From Candidatus Omnitrophota bacterium (lineage in GTDB: Bacteria > Omnitrophota > Gorgyraeia > Gygaellales > Profunditerraquicolaceae): DNA of 10,364 nt. Made by a program: the position numbers and the translations under genes. Location: assembly GCA_026387485.1 (NCBI GenBank), contig JAPLLQ010000076.1:32849-43212 (forward strand). The letters run 5' to 3'. The notes beneath the pieces are model-generated. The model searched no databases. It was not told where the DNA came from and worked only from the letters and a program-made list of their open reading frames with translations. This document shows positions 1 to 6,800 of this stretch, piece by piece (the stretch's first letter is position 1; each line of letters opens with the position of its first letter).

Positions 1-188
1 TCAATGGCCGGGTTCTGGGTCAAAACAGAAGGAGCAACTACCGGCGCAGAAACTGCGGGCTGAGTTAGTATAGCTTCTTTTGCTATAACTCCTTTATTTT
101 CAAGCGGTTGCTGCTTGGAAACCAGTGCTGACCAGCTTAACAATACCAATAATGAAAGGCTTATTGCTAAAATTAAACGTTTATCCAT
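1..188 (-). CDS. yidC: Membrane protein insertase YidC, N-terminal part
   Basis: The first 62 codons of YidC, which inserts proteins into the inner membrane alone or with SecYEG; the gene runs off the left edge. The product begins MDKRLILAISLSLLVLLSWS, the typical YidC N-terminus: a short basic start followed by one membrane segment at about residues 4-22. A Pro/Ala/Val-rich stretch follows, as expected at the start of the periplasmic domain of Gram-negative-type YidC. The catalytic membrane domain lies outside the window. The ATG is two bases after the yidD stop codon and has no clear Shine-Dalgarno sequence, so translation is probably coupled to yidD. The identification rests on the N-terminus and on the rpmH-yidD-yidC order. 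Confidence 0.88.
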   Translation of the reverse strand, partial: MDKRLILAISLSLLVLLSWSALVSKQQPLENKGVIAKEAILTQPAVSAPVVAPSVLTQNPAI

Positions 189-190
189 GA

Positions 191-415
191 TTATACCAAG
201 GGATCATCGCCGGCTTTTCCTGAAAAGGGATGGCAGGACAATAATCTTCTCGCTCCTTTTAAAAATCCTTTTAAAAAACCATATTTGATAATCGCCTGCT
301 TAGTATATTCTGAACAGCTGGGTGTAAACCGACAGCTTACAGGAGTAATCGGCCTGATATGCCCCTGGTATATACTAATCAAGCCAAGAGATAACCTTTT
401 TAAGATTAAATACAA
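191..415 (-). CDS. yidD: Membrane protein insertion efficiency factor YidD
   Basis: A 74-residue YidD (DUF37/UPF0161) protein, a small membrane-associated factor that assists YidC-dependent insertion. The family signature is clear: IYQGHIRPITPVSCRF followed by TPSCSEYTKQAI and, near the C-terminus, SCHPFSGKAGDDP. The conserved cysteines are in place, and the length is typical (70-85 residues). The start is a TTG at 413-415; the frame is open upstream to a TAG at 479-481 but offers no ATG or GTG. An AGGAAG Shine-Dalgarno about 8 nt upstream, inside the end of rpmH, supports this TTG. The gene overlaps rpmH by 10 nt in another frame and is followed after 2 nt by yidC. In most bacteria rnpA would separate rpmH from yidD; here it is missing. 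Confidence 0.93.
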   Translation of the reverse strand: MYLILKRLSLGLISIYQGHIRPITPVSCRFTPSCSEYTKQAIIKYGFLKGFLKGARRLLSCHPFSGKAGDDPLV

Positions 416-543
416 AGCTTTTTTCTTCCTTTGTGCCTGCGGCGGGCTAAAACCTTCCTGCCTTTTCTGGTGGCCATCCTACTGCGGAATCCATGTTTCC
501 TCTTGCCCACGATCTTAGTTGGGGTTTTTAAGTTTTTCTTCAT
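406..543 (-). CDS. rpmH: 50S ribosomal protein L34
   Basis: A 45-residue, very basic protein recognisable as ribosomal protein L34 of the large subunit. The core GKRKHGFRSRMAT (residues 13-25) and the following GRKVLARRRHKGRKKL (28-43) are the family hallmarks. The first dozen residues (MKKNLKTPTKIV) differ from the usual KRTYQPS start. The ATG at 541-543 has a strong AAGGAG (551-556 on the complement) with a 7-nt spacer. A consensus-like promoter lies about 40 nt upstream. Its last 10 nt contain the yidD start, so the two are probably co-translated. It is the first gene of the leftward operon and faces away from dnaA, the usual arrangement at bacterial origins. Confidence 0.96.
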   Translation of the reverse strand: MKKNLKTPTKIVGKRKHGFRSRMATRKGRKVLARRRHKGRKKLCI

Positions 544-585
544 GCAAATTCTCCTTTATACGATTGTTGGTGAGAATGGTTGTTA

Positions 586-613
586 ATTATAACATAAAAG
601 GGTATTCCGTCAA
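586..613 (-). promoter_or_regulatory. Sigma-70-type promoter for rpmH-yidD-yidC
   Basis: On the minus strand, TTGACG (608-613) and TATAAT (586-591) are separated by 16 nt: a near-perfect -35 and a perfect -10 box. The predicted start is near 579, giving a leader of about 35 nt before the rpmH ATG. A 7-bp tandem repeat, AATTAGT twice at 612-625, lies at and just upstream of the -35 box and could act as an AT-rich UP-like element. Inferred from consensus match only. Confidence 0.75.
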
Positions 614-659
614 TTAGTAATTAGTATCAATCTGCCGGGCCAAGAGTATTAATCCAAGG

Positions 660-668
660 TTATCCACA
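660..668 (+). promoter_or_regulatory. DnaA box (TTATCCACA)
   Basis: TTATCCACA is a perfect match to the strong DnaA-binding consensus TTATNCACA. It lies about 60 nt upstream of the first dnaA promoter, in the spacer between divergent rpmH and dnaA. Likely roles are origin binding and autoregulation of dnaA. A single 9-mer can occur by chance, but two more boxes lie in the same spacer and another after dnaA. Confidence 0.8.
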
Positions 669-727
669 ATTCCGTCGAGGATTAACGCGTAACTGGGCCT
701 GACAGAATTAGGCTAATTTTATTTTTG

Positions 728-755
728 TTGACGTGGCAATAAATTATTGTATAAT
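728..755 (+). promoter_or_regulatory. dnaA promoter P1
   Basis: TTGACG (728-733) and TATAAT (750-755) are separated by 16 nt, the same -35, -10 and spacing as the divergent rpmH promoter. Transcription would begin near 762 and run into dnaA with a leader of about 230 nt. The stretch is AT-rich and follows the DnaA box at 660-668, a suitable place for DnaA-dependent control. Confidence 0.75.
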
Positions 756-820
756 GCCCGGGTAACCAGCTGTTTTTTTTAACCAAGCAATAATATTTTT
801 TTGAGGCGTATCTTTTTTAC

Positions 821-848
821 TTGCAACTTCTTTGCTTTCTGTTATAAT
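821..848 (+). promoter_or_regulatory. dnaA promoter P2
   Basis: TTGCAA (821-826) and TATAAT (843-848) with a 16-nt spacer form a second rightward promoter, 93 nt downstream of P1. The predicted start is near 855, leaving a leader of about 140 nt that contains the paired DnaA boxes at 946-976. Tandem promoters are common before dnaA. The -35 box is weaker than in P1. Confidence 0.6.
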
Positions 849-945
849 AATTTTTCGTATTAAGATTCAGGGGAGATGACTGTCCCAAGAGTATACCCTT
901 GCCTTAATAAGAGATCTAGAATCTCGTTTTAGATAAAGCAATTTA

Positions 946-976
946 TTTTCCACAGATTTATTCAAGCTGTGAATAA
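946..976. promoter_or_regulatory. Convergent pair of DnaA boxes in the dnaA leader
   Basis: TTTTCCACA lies on the plus strand at 946-954 and fits TTWTNCACA. TTATTCACA lies on the minus strand at 968-976 (TGTGAATAA as written) and fits TTATNCACA exactly. They face each other across 13 nt. A weaker match, TTATTAACA on the minus strand, lies in the near-palindrome TGTTAATAACA just downstream (979-989). The pair sits 18 nt before the dnaA ATG and below both promoters, so bound DnaA could block dnaA transcription as well as act at the origin. Confidence 0.75.
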
Positions 977-994
977 TCTGTTAATAACATCGAT

Positions 995-2332
995 ATGCCG
1001 GATATAGCTCAAACCTGGAATCAAGCTCAAGACTATTTAAAAGAGAGGCTTGGCGCAAGCACCTTTGAAACCTGGATACTTCCTCTTAAGTTCAGGCCCA
1101 AGGGAGAAGATTGCATTGTGCTGGAGGCGCCGGATACTTTTTTTAAAGACTGGGTGCAAAAGAATTACTCTGCCTTTATTAATGAGGCTTTAGTGTCTAG
1201 CGGCCAGACAGGGATCAAGATCGAGCTAGAGGCGGAAGTAGCTAGCCAGAAACCAGCCCCGGAAAGCCTAGTGCGGATTTCTCCCACAGCCAGCCGGGAA
1301 ACCCCTGCACTCTTAAATTTAAATAGCCGCTATACATTTGATAATTTTGTAGTGGGTTCATCCAACCGCCACGCCCACGCATATTCTTTGGCAGTAGCTA
1401 ATGCTCCGGCGAAAACCTATAATCCTTTGTTTATTTACGGCGGGGTGGGGCTGGGTAAGACCCATTTAATTCAAGCCATCTGCCACCAGGTCCACGGCCA
1501 GTCTGCGGGCAATTTGAAGATCATTTACTTACCTTCCGAACGGTTTACTAATGAACTAATCAGCGCTATCCAACACCACTCCACTGCGGCATTCAGACAA
1601 AAATATAGAAACGCGGATGTATTAGTTATTGATGACGTGCACTTCTTCGGAGGTAAGGATTCAACCCAGGAAGAATTTTTTCATACCTTTAATGCTCTTT
1701 ATGACGCGCATAAACAAATTATCCTTTCCTCGGATCGGCCGCCCAAAGAGATCACCGACTTGCAGGATAGGTTAGTCTCGCGCTTTGGTTGGGGTTTAAC
1801 CACCGATATCCAACTCCCGGACTTAGAAACCAGGGTAGCTATATTAAAGAAGAAGATCGAGCGGGAACCGGTTACGGTGCCGGATGATGTAATATTTTTT
1901 ATTGCCCAACTGATTAAAACCAATATCCGGGAACTAGAGGGCGCATTAGTCAGGACCATGGCCTACTCCCTAATGGAGGAGGCGCCGATTACATTAGATT
2001 TGACTAAAGAGGTTTTGAAAGATTTACTAAAAGAGCCTAAAAAGCTCATTACTGTAGATTTTATCCAGCGTTGCGTGGCCGAGGAGTTCGGGCTTCCTGT
2101 ATATGAATTAAAAACCAAACGGCGCAATAAAACAATAGTCTTGCCTCGGCAGATAGCGATGTATTTAAGTAGGGAGTTAACTGATTTATCTTTACCGGAG
2201 ATAGGCCATTGTTTTGGTGGAAAGGACCACACCACGGTTTTACACTCTTATAATAAAATTAAAGGGGAGTTGACGAATAATGCTTCTTTATATGAAAAAG
2301 TAGAGAGGTTAATACATATTATCAAACATTGA
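995..2332 (+). CDS. dnaA: Chromosomal replication initiator protein DnaA
   Basis: A 445-residue DnaA, the AAA+ ATPase that binds DnaA boxes and opens the origin. Domain I is at about 1-75 (TFETWILPL near residue 23). A short linker (about 78-105) replaces a long domain II. The AAA+ core begins at YTFDNFVVGSSNRHAHA (113-129), with Walker A GGVGLGKT (149-156), Walker B VLVIDDVHFF (209-218), sensor I IILSSDRPP (242-250) and VSRFGWGL (261-268). Domain IV ends with the DnaA-box recognition signature GGKDHTTVLHS (408-418). The length is normal (about 440-470). The ATG is fixed by an in-frame TAA at 974-976 and the lack of another start, but no Shine-Dalgarno is visible, which suggests weak translation. 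DnaA boxes and two promoters lie upstream. Confidence 0.98.
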   Translation: MPDIAQTWNQAQDYLKERLGASTFETWILPLKFRPKGEDCIVLEAPDTFFKDWVQKNYSAFINEALVSSGQTGIKIELEAEVASQKPAPESLVRISPTASRETPALLNLNSRYTFDNFVVGSSNRHAHAYSLAVANAPAKTYNPLFIYGGVGLGKTHLIQAICHQVHGQSAGNLKIIYLPSERFTNELISAIQHHSTAAFRQKYRNADVLVIDDVHFFGGKDSTQEEFFHTFNALYDAHKQIILSSDRPPKEITDLQDRLVSRFGWGLTTDIQLPDLETRVAILKKKIEREPVTVPDDVIFFIAQLIKTNIRELEGALVRTMAYSLMEEAPITLDLTKEVLKDLLKEPKKLITVDFIQRCVAEEFGLPVYELKTKRRNKTIVLPRQIAMYLSRELTDLSLPEIGHCFGGKDHTTVLHSYNKIKGELTNNASLYEKVERLIHIIKH

Positions 2333-2394
2333 GTTCAAGGGTTATCCTAGTTAGTTTTTTTACTTAAAGGGTGTTTAGGGTGTTGGTTAAAGAG

Positions 2395-2460
2395 TTTTAC
2401 ACAGACACAGGTAGGTACTATTACTATTACTGTTTTAATATATTATAAATAATAAATAGT
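2395..2460 (+). other. Candidate origin unwinding element (DnaA box, DnaA-trios, AT-rich stretch)
   Basis: The dnaA-dnaN spacer contains, in order: a DnaA box TTTTACACA (2395-2403), a 14-nt spacer, five consecutive triplets CTA TTA CTA TTA CTG (2418-2432), and a 28-nt stretch made almost only of A and T (2433-2460). This is the order of the basal unwinding system described in B. subtilis and widely in bacteria, where DnaA on a box loads onto 3'-[G/A]AT-5' trios to melt the adjacent duplex. The 3' half of the box, ACACAG, is repeated at once (2399-2404 and 2405-2410), hinting at a second weak site. A leftover match, TTATCC (2342-2347), is too degenerate to call. The element ends next to the dnaN Shine-Dalgarno. 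The role is inferred from architecture. Confidence 0.72.
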
Positions 2461-2474
2461 AAGGAGAGCGCAAA

Positions 2475-3566
2475 ATGAAACTTAGGGTAGAAAAAGATGT
2501 TTTATTAAGTAGTATACAGACCGTACAAAACATTATTATCACCAAAGCTACTTTACCTATATTATCTAATATTTTAATCGAAGCCCAAGAGGGGAGTTTA
2601 AGGTTAACCGCCACAGATTTAGATATCGGAATAAGTTGTGTAATACCTGTGGATACTCAAGAAATAGGGGCAATCACTATCCCAGCTAAAAGGTTTAGTG
2701 ATATTATTAAAGAGTTACCTGCGGCAAGCGTCAATATTACCACTAAAAAAAACAACCAAGTGAATATTGAAACCGAAATATGCCAATTTAAGATTATGGG
2801 GTTGGCCCGGGAAGAGTTTCCTAAACTACCCGAGTTTAAAGATAAGGAGGTAATAAAGATAAAGCAGGGTGTTTTTAAGGGTATGTTAAATCTTACATCT
2901 TTCGCGATCTCTATGGATGAGTCGAGGTATATTTTAAACGGTATTCTTTTTAAAATCCACAAAGGCAACCTTCTTTTAGTTGCCACGGACGGAAAAAGGC
3001 TAGCAGTGGCAGAGCAAAACATTAATTATGTTTCGGATAAAGAGATTAGTATGATTGTGCCGATTAAAACCATCCATGAACTCAACCGTAACTTAAAAGA
3101 GGAGGGTGAGTTATCAGTAATTTTAGGGGCCAATCAGGTTTTGTTTGACCTGGGTAATGTGGTGATGATCTCGCGCTTAATTGAAGGGGAATTCCCGGAC
3201 TATAAGCAGGTTATCCCGGTTGTATCGGAAAATAAAATGCGGGTTGAAAGGGAACAGTTATTGTTAGCAGTAAAAAGGGCGGCATTATTATCTACCCCGG
3301 ATTATCAGGCGGTCAAGCTCGAATTATTTAAAAATAAATTGGTGGTTTCTAAATCTACTCCGGATGTCGGAGAGTCGCGCGAAGAATTGGAGGTGGTTTA
3401 TCAAGGCAAAGAATTAGCCATCGGTTTTAATCCTGGCTACCTAATCGATGTTTTAAAGAACCTCCAAGATGACAATGTAGAGTTAGAATTGACGGATGGC
3501 GAAAAACCTGGAGTGATTCGCATTAGCGGTTACGTGTATATCGTCTTGCCAATGCGCTTAAGCTAG
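2475..3566 (+). CDS. dnaN: DNA polymerase III subunit beta (sliding clamp)
   Basis: A 363-residue beta clamp, which forms a dimeric ring around DNA and tethers DNA polymerase III and repair proteins. The N-terminal pattern MKLRVEKDVLLSSIQTVQNI and LPILSNILIEA (about 28-38), then LTATDLDIG (about 44-52), are typical. So are LLVATDGKRLAV (about 168-179) in domain 2, SRLIEGEFPDYKQVIP (about 233-248), and the terminal LPMRLS that lines the client-binding pocket. The length matches the family (about 365). The ATG has a strong AAGGAG (2461-2466) with an 8-nt spacer. It starts the tight dnaN-dciA-gyrB-gyrA cluster; dciA follows after 2 nt. It may be transcribed from the dnaA promoters, as no convincing separate promoter is seen. 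Confidence 0.97.
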   Translation: MKLRVEKDVLLSSIQTVQNIIITKATLPILSNILIEAQEGSLRLTATDLDIGISCVIPVDTQEIGAITIPAKRFSDIIKELPAASVNITTKKNNQVNIETEICQFKIMGLAREEFPKLPEFKDKEVIKIKQGVFKGMLNLTSFAISMDESRYILNGILFKIHKGNLLLVATDGKRLAVAEQNINYVSDKEISMIVPIKTIHELNRNLKEEGELSVILGANQVLFDLGNVVMISRLIEGEFPDYKQVIPVVSENKMRVEREQLLLAVKRAALLSTPDYQAVKLELFKNKLVVSKSTPDVGESREELEVVYQGKELAIGFNPGYLIDVLKNLQDDNVELELTDGEKPGVIRISGYVYIVLPMRLS

Positions 3567-3568
3567 GT

Positions 3569-3853
3569 ATGGAAGCAATCAAGGATACAATTCAAAACGT
3601 CTTTAAGGAATTGGTAGCTAAAAAAGCCCAATCCGACTCGAGTCTTGAAAGCTGGTTAAAAAAAATCTTGACAAAAAAGGAACTGGGGCATATAAAGCTA
3701 CAATATTTTCGTAAAGGAGTTGTAGGGCTTAATGTGGATTCCTCCAGCTGGCTCTACACCTTTAATTTAAAAAAAGAGGGGTTACTGGCAAGCCTTAAGG
3801 ATAAATCATCGGCAGTCAAAACCATACGTTTTCGTATCGGAGAGGTAAAGTGA
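3569..3853 (+). CDS. dciA: DUF721 protein, probable DnaB-helicase loader DciA
   Basis: A 94-residue protein of the DUF721/DciA family, which helps load the replicative helicase DnaB at the origin in most bacteria that lack DnaC or DnaI. The diagnostic part is the KH-like core at about 36-90: WLKKILTKKELGHIKLQYF, then GLNVDSSSWLYTFNLKKEGLL, ending in VKTIRFRIGEV. The VDSS.W pattern and the terminal RFRIG strand are what I recognise. It is short for the family, with a brief N-terminal helix and no long tail. It starts 2 nt after dnaN with only a weak ribosome site, and its TGA overlaps the gyrB GTG (GTGA), so translational coupling on both sides is likely. Placement beside the origin and clamp gene fits the role. 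Confidence 0.85.
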   Translation: MEAIKDTIQNVFKELVAKKAQSDSSLESWLKKILTKKELGHIKLQYFRKGVVGLNVDSSSWLYTFNLKKEGLLASLKDKSSAVKTIRFRIGEVK

Positions 3854-6800
3854 AAAAGGTAAAAGCTAAAAAAGCAGAGCAGTTAAAAAAATCGCCGCAG
3901 CCGGCTGATAAAGGCAAGGCCTACGACGCTACCAGCATCCAGGTTTTAGAGGGGATAGAAGCAGTCAGGCTTAGGCCGGCGATGTATGTCGGGGATACTT
4001 CAACGCGCGGGCTGCACCATTTAGTTTATGAGGTGGTTGATAATAGCGTAGATGAAAGCTTAGCAGGATATTGTAACTCTATTGCGGTTGGGGTGCATGC
4101 TGATAATAGCGTAGAGGTAATTGATAACGGGCGCGGCATTCCGGTGGATATGCATAAAACGGAAAAAAAGCCCGCGGTAGAAGTTGCCTTAACTACCCTG
4201 CACGCCGGAGGTAAATTTGATCATCGTTCTTATAAAGTTTCCGGCGGACTTCATGGCGTAGGCGTAAGCTGCGTAAACGCACTCTCTGATTGGCTGGAGG
4301 TAGAGGTTAAAAGAGACGGTAAGGTTTACCACCAGCGTTATGAGCGCGGCAAGACCGTTTCTAAGTTAACGGTTATCGGTAAAAGCAATGCTACCGGCAC
4401 TAAAATTACTTTTAAGCCGGATAAAACCATCTTCAATAAAATTGATTTTTCCTATGATATATTATCCCAACGTTTAAGAGAGCTGGCTTTTTTAAATAAA
4501 GGCTTAAAAATAAAATTAGAAGACGCTCGTACAGACAAAGAGTCGGTATTTGAATTTTCCGGCGGGATTGTCTCCTTCGTAGAGTATTTGAATAAAAATA
4601 AAAATTCCTTGCACCATAAAGTAGTCTATTTCCAAAAGGTGCAGGATGATATCAATGTCGAAGTCGCCCTGCAATATAATGACGGCTATGCCGAAACCAT
4701 ATTTTCTTTTGCCAATAATATCAATACCATCGAGGGCGGCACGCATTTATCCGGGTTTAAATCCGCTTTAACCCGGGCGATCAACCAGTATGCCAAATCC
4801 AAAAACTTATTGAAAGATGATGTTGCGATTACCGGAGATGATGCCCGTGAAGGGTTGACCGCGGTAATTAGCGTAAAAGTTCCTAACCCGCAGTTTGAAG
4901 GACAAACCAAGACTAAGCTGGGAAACTCTGAAGTAGAGGGTTTGGTTGCGTCAGCGAGCCTGGATGCGCTGGCAAGTTATTTTGAAGAGAATCCTTCTGT
5001 TGCCAATAAAATTATTGATAAAGTAATTGTCGCTTCCCGGGCCCGGGAAGCTGCGCGCAAGGCCCGCGAATTAACCCGTAGAAAAGGAGCGCTGGAAGGC
5101 GCAGGCTTACCCGGTAAATTAGCAGACTGTTCCGAGAGAGATCCGGCCTTGTGCGAGGTGTATATTGTAGAAGGCGATTCCGCCGGCGGATGTTTTTTTG
5201 GAGACACCAAAATAGCTTTAACTGATGGGCGAAACATCGCCTTTAAAAAGCTGGTTAACGAAGAAAAGGCCGGTAAGAAAAATTATTGTTATACCATTGG
5301 CCTCGACAATAAAATCGTAATTGGGGAAATAAAAAATCCCAGGATGACAAAGCAAGGAACCGAAGTTATTAAAGTCGTGCTTGATAATAACGAAGAAGTT
5401 ATTTGTACTCCTGACCATAAGTTTATGTTAAGGGATGGTGGTTATAAAATGGCAAAAGACTTAACCTCGCAGGATTCTTTAATGCCGCTTTATCGCAAAT
5501 ATTCAGAAATTGGCGGGCGCATTACTATCCAAGGCTATGAAATGGTTTTTGATTCAAAATCTAATAAATGGATTTTTACCCATTTATTATCTGATAGATT
5601 TAATTTAAAGAGCGGTGCTTCCTCAAAAGAAATTGGCGACACCATTCATCATAAAGATTTCAATAAATTAAATAATAATCCGGGTAATTTAGTAAGAATG
5701 GGGAACAGGGAGCATCTTTTATATCACACAAAAATCCTCGAAATGACGCTTCATAGTAAAGAGACGAAAGAAAAATCTAGAAAAGCCCATCAAAAAACGG
5801 CGTATCGGGAAAAGGTTAGAAAAATTATGTCGACGCCGGAGATGAGAAAAATGTTAAGCCAAAGAGCAAAAAAACAATGGGAAAATGATGAGTATAAGAA
5901 TTATATGGCTCGGAAGTTCCTGGAATTTTATCGTAGTCACCCCGAGTATCAAAAGCGAAATACACAAACCTTGAATCTGTCCCAGAAGAATTATTGGTCT
6001 GGAAAAAACCATAGGGACGAACAAGCTGAAAAGGTTAAAAGATATTTTGAACTTTATCCTGAAGCGAAAAAACACCTATCTAGAAAAGCTAAGATAGAAT
6101 GGTCAAATAAAGACCTTGTGAATTGGAGAAGAAACAAAACAAGCCAGCAGTGGAGTCAGGAATTCCGGGAAAAACGGAAAGCCGCTTATAATAGAACTTA
6201 TTTAGATAGAAGCTTGGCGTTCGCGAGATTGGTATATGAGGACCATGGTAGTCTTGAACTATATGATGATGAAAGGCAAGTACTGCCTCGGCGCGACAAT
6301 AACCTTTTGAAGTACAATACCCTAGTAGATAGGTTTTTTAACACTGATCAAAACGCGCTTTTAGAGGCGGTTGTAAACTACAACCATAAAATCAAGCGCA
6401 TAGAAAAAGTTGAAGAAAAGGTAGATGTTTACGATATTGAAGTACCAGAGACGCATAATTTTGCCTTGGCCAGCGGAATTTTTGTGCATAATAGCGCCAA
6501 ACAAGGACGCGACCGTCGCTTCCAGGCCATACTTCCGATTAAAGGCAAGATACTGAATGTAGAGAAATCCCGGTTAGATAAAATTTTATCCAATGAGGAA
6601 ATCAGGACCATCATCACCGCTTTAGGGACCAGCGTCGGTGAAGAATTTGATATATCCAAATTACGCTACAACAAGATAGTGTTAATGGCGGATGCGGATA
6701 TTGATGGCTCGCATATCCGTACGCTCTTACTTACGCTTTTATACCGGCAGATGCCTAAGCTGGTTGAGGAGGGCCATGTCTATATTGCTCAGCCTCCGCT

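Larger units (their letters stand above)
544..994. other. rpmH-dnaA intergenic region, left part of the origin
   Basis: A 451-nt spacer between divergent rpmH and dnaA with no credible gene. From left to right it holds the rpmH ribosome binding site, the leftward rpmH promoter, a DnaA box at 660-668, two tandem rightward promoters, and a convergent pair of DnaA boxes just before dnaA. The stretch 714-860 is strongly AT-rich. A 10-nt word, CCAAGAGTAT, occurs at 640-649 and again at 885-894. A weak 5-bp hairpin (GAGAT/ATCTC, 911-925) lies in the dnaA leader. By analogy with the bipartite Bacillus origin this would be the incA/incB-like half. The role is inferred. Confidence 0.7.

Noticed and set aside
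285..518. Plus-strand open frame opposite rpmH and yidD
   Set aside because: It is antisense to two well-recognised conserved genes, and its translation shows no family features.
612..630. Trio-like CTA/TTA words on the minus strand
   Set aside because: They come from a 7-bp tandem repeat, are not in a steady 3-nt phase, and no DnaA box on that strand precedes them.
876..932. 18-codon frame (MTVPRVYPCLNK...) in the dnaA leader after GGGGAG
   Set aside because: The purine-rich run touches the ATG with no spacer, the peptide has no known features, and such short frames are expected by chance.
2341..2361. T-run (2355-2361) after dnaA as a possible terminator
   Set aside because: No stem longer than about 3 bp precedes it, and read-through from dnaA into dnaN is expected.
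2421..2449. Possible dnaN promoter TTACTA-N17-TATAAA
   Set aside because: The -35 match is poor and the bases are better explained by the DnaA-trios and the AT-rich melting stretch.
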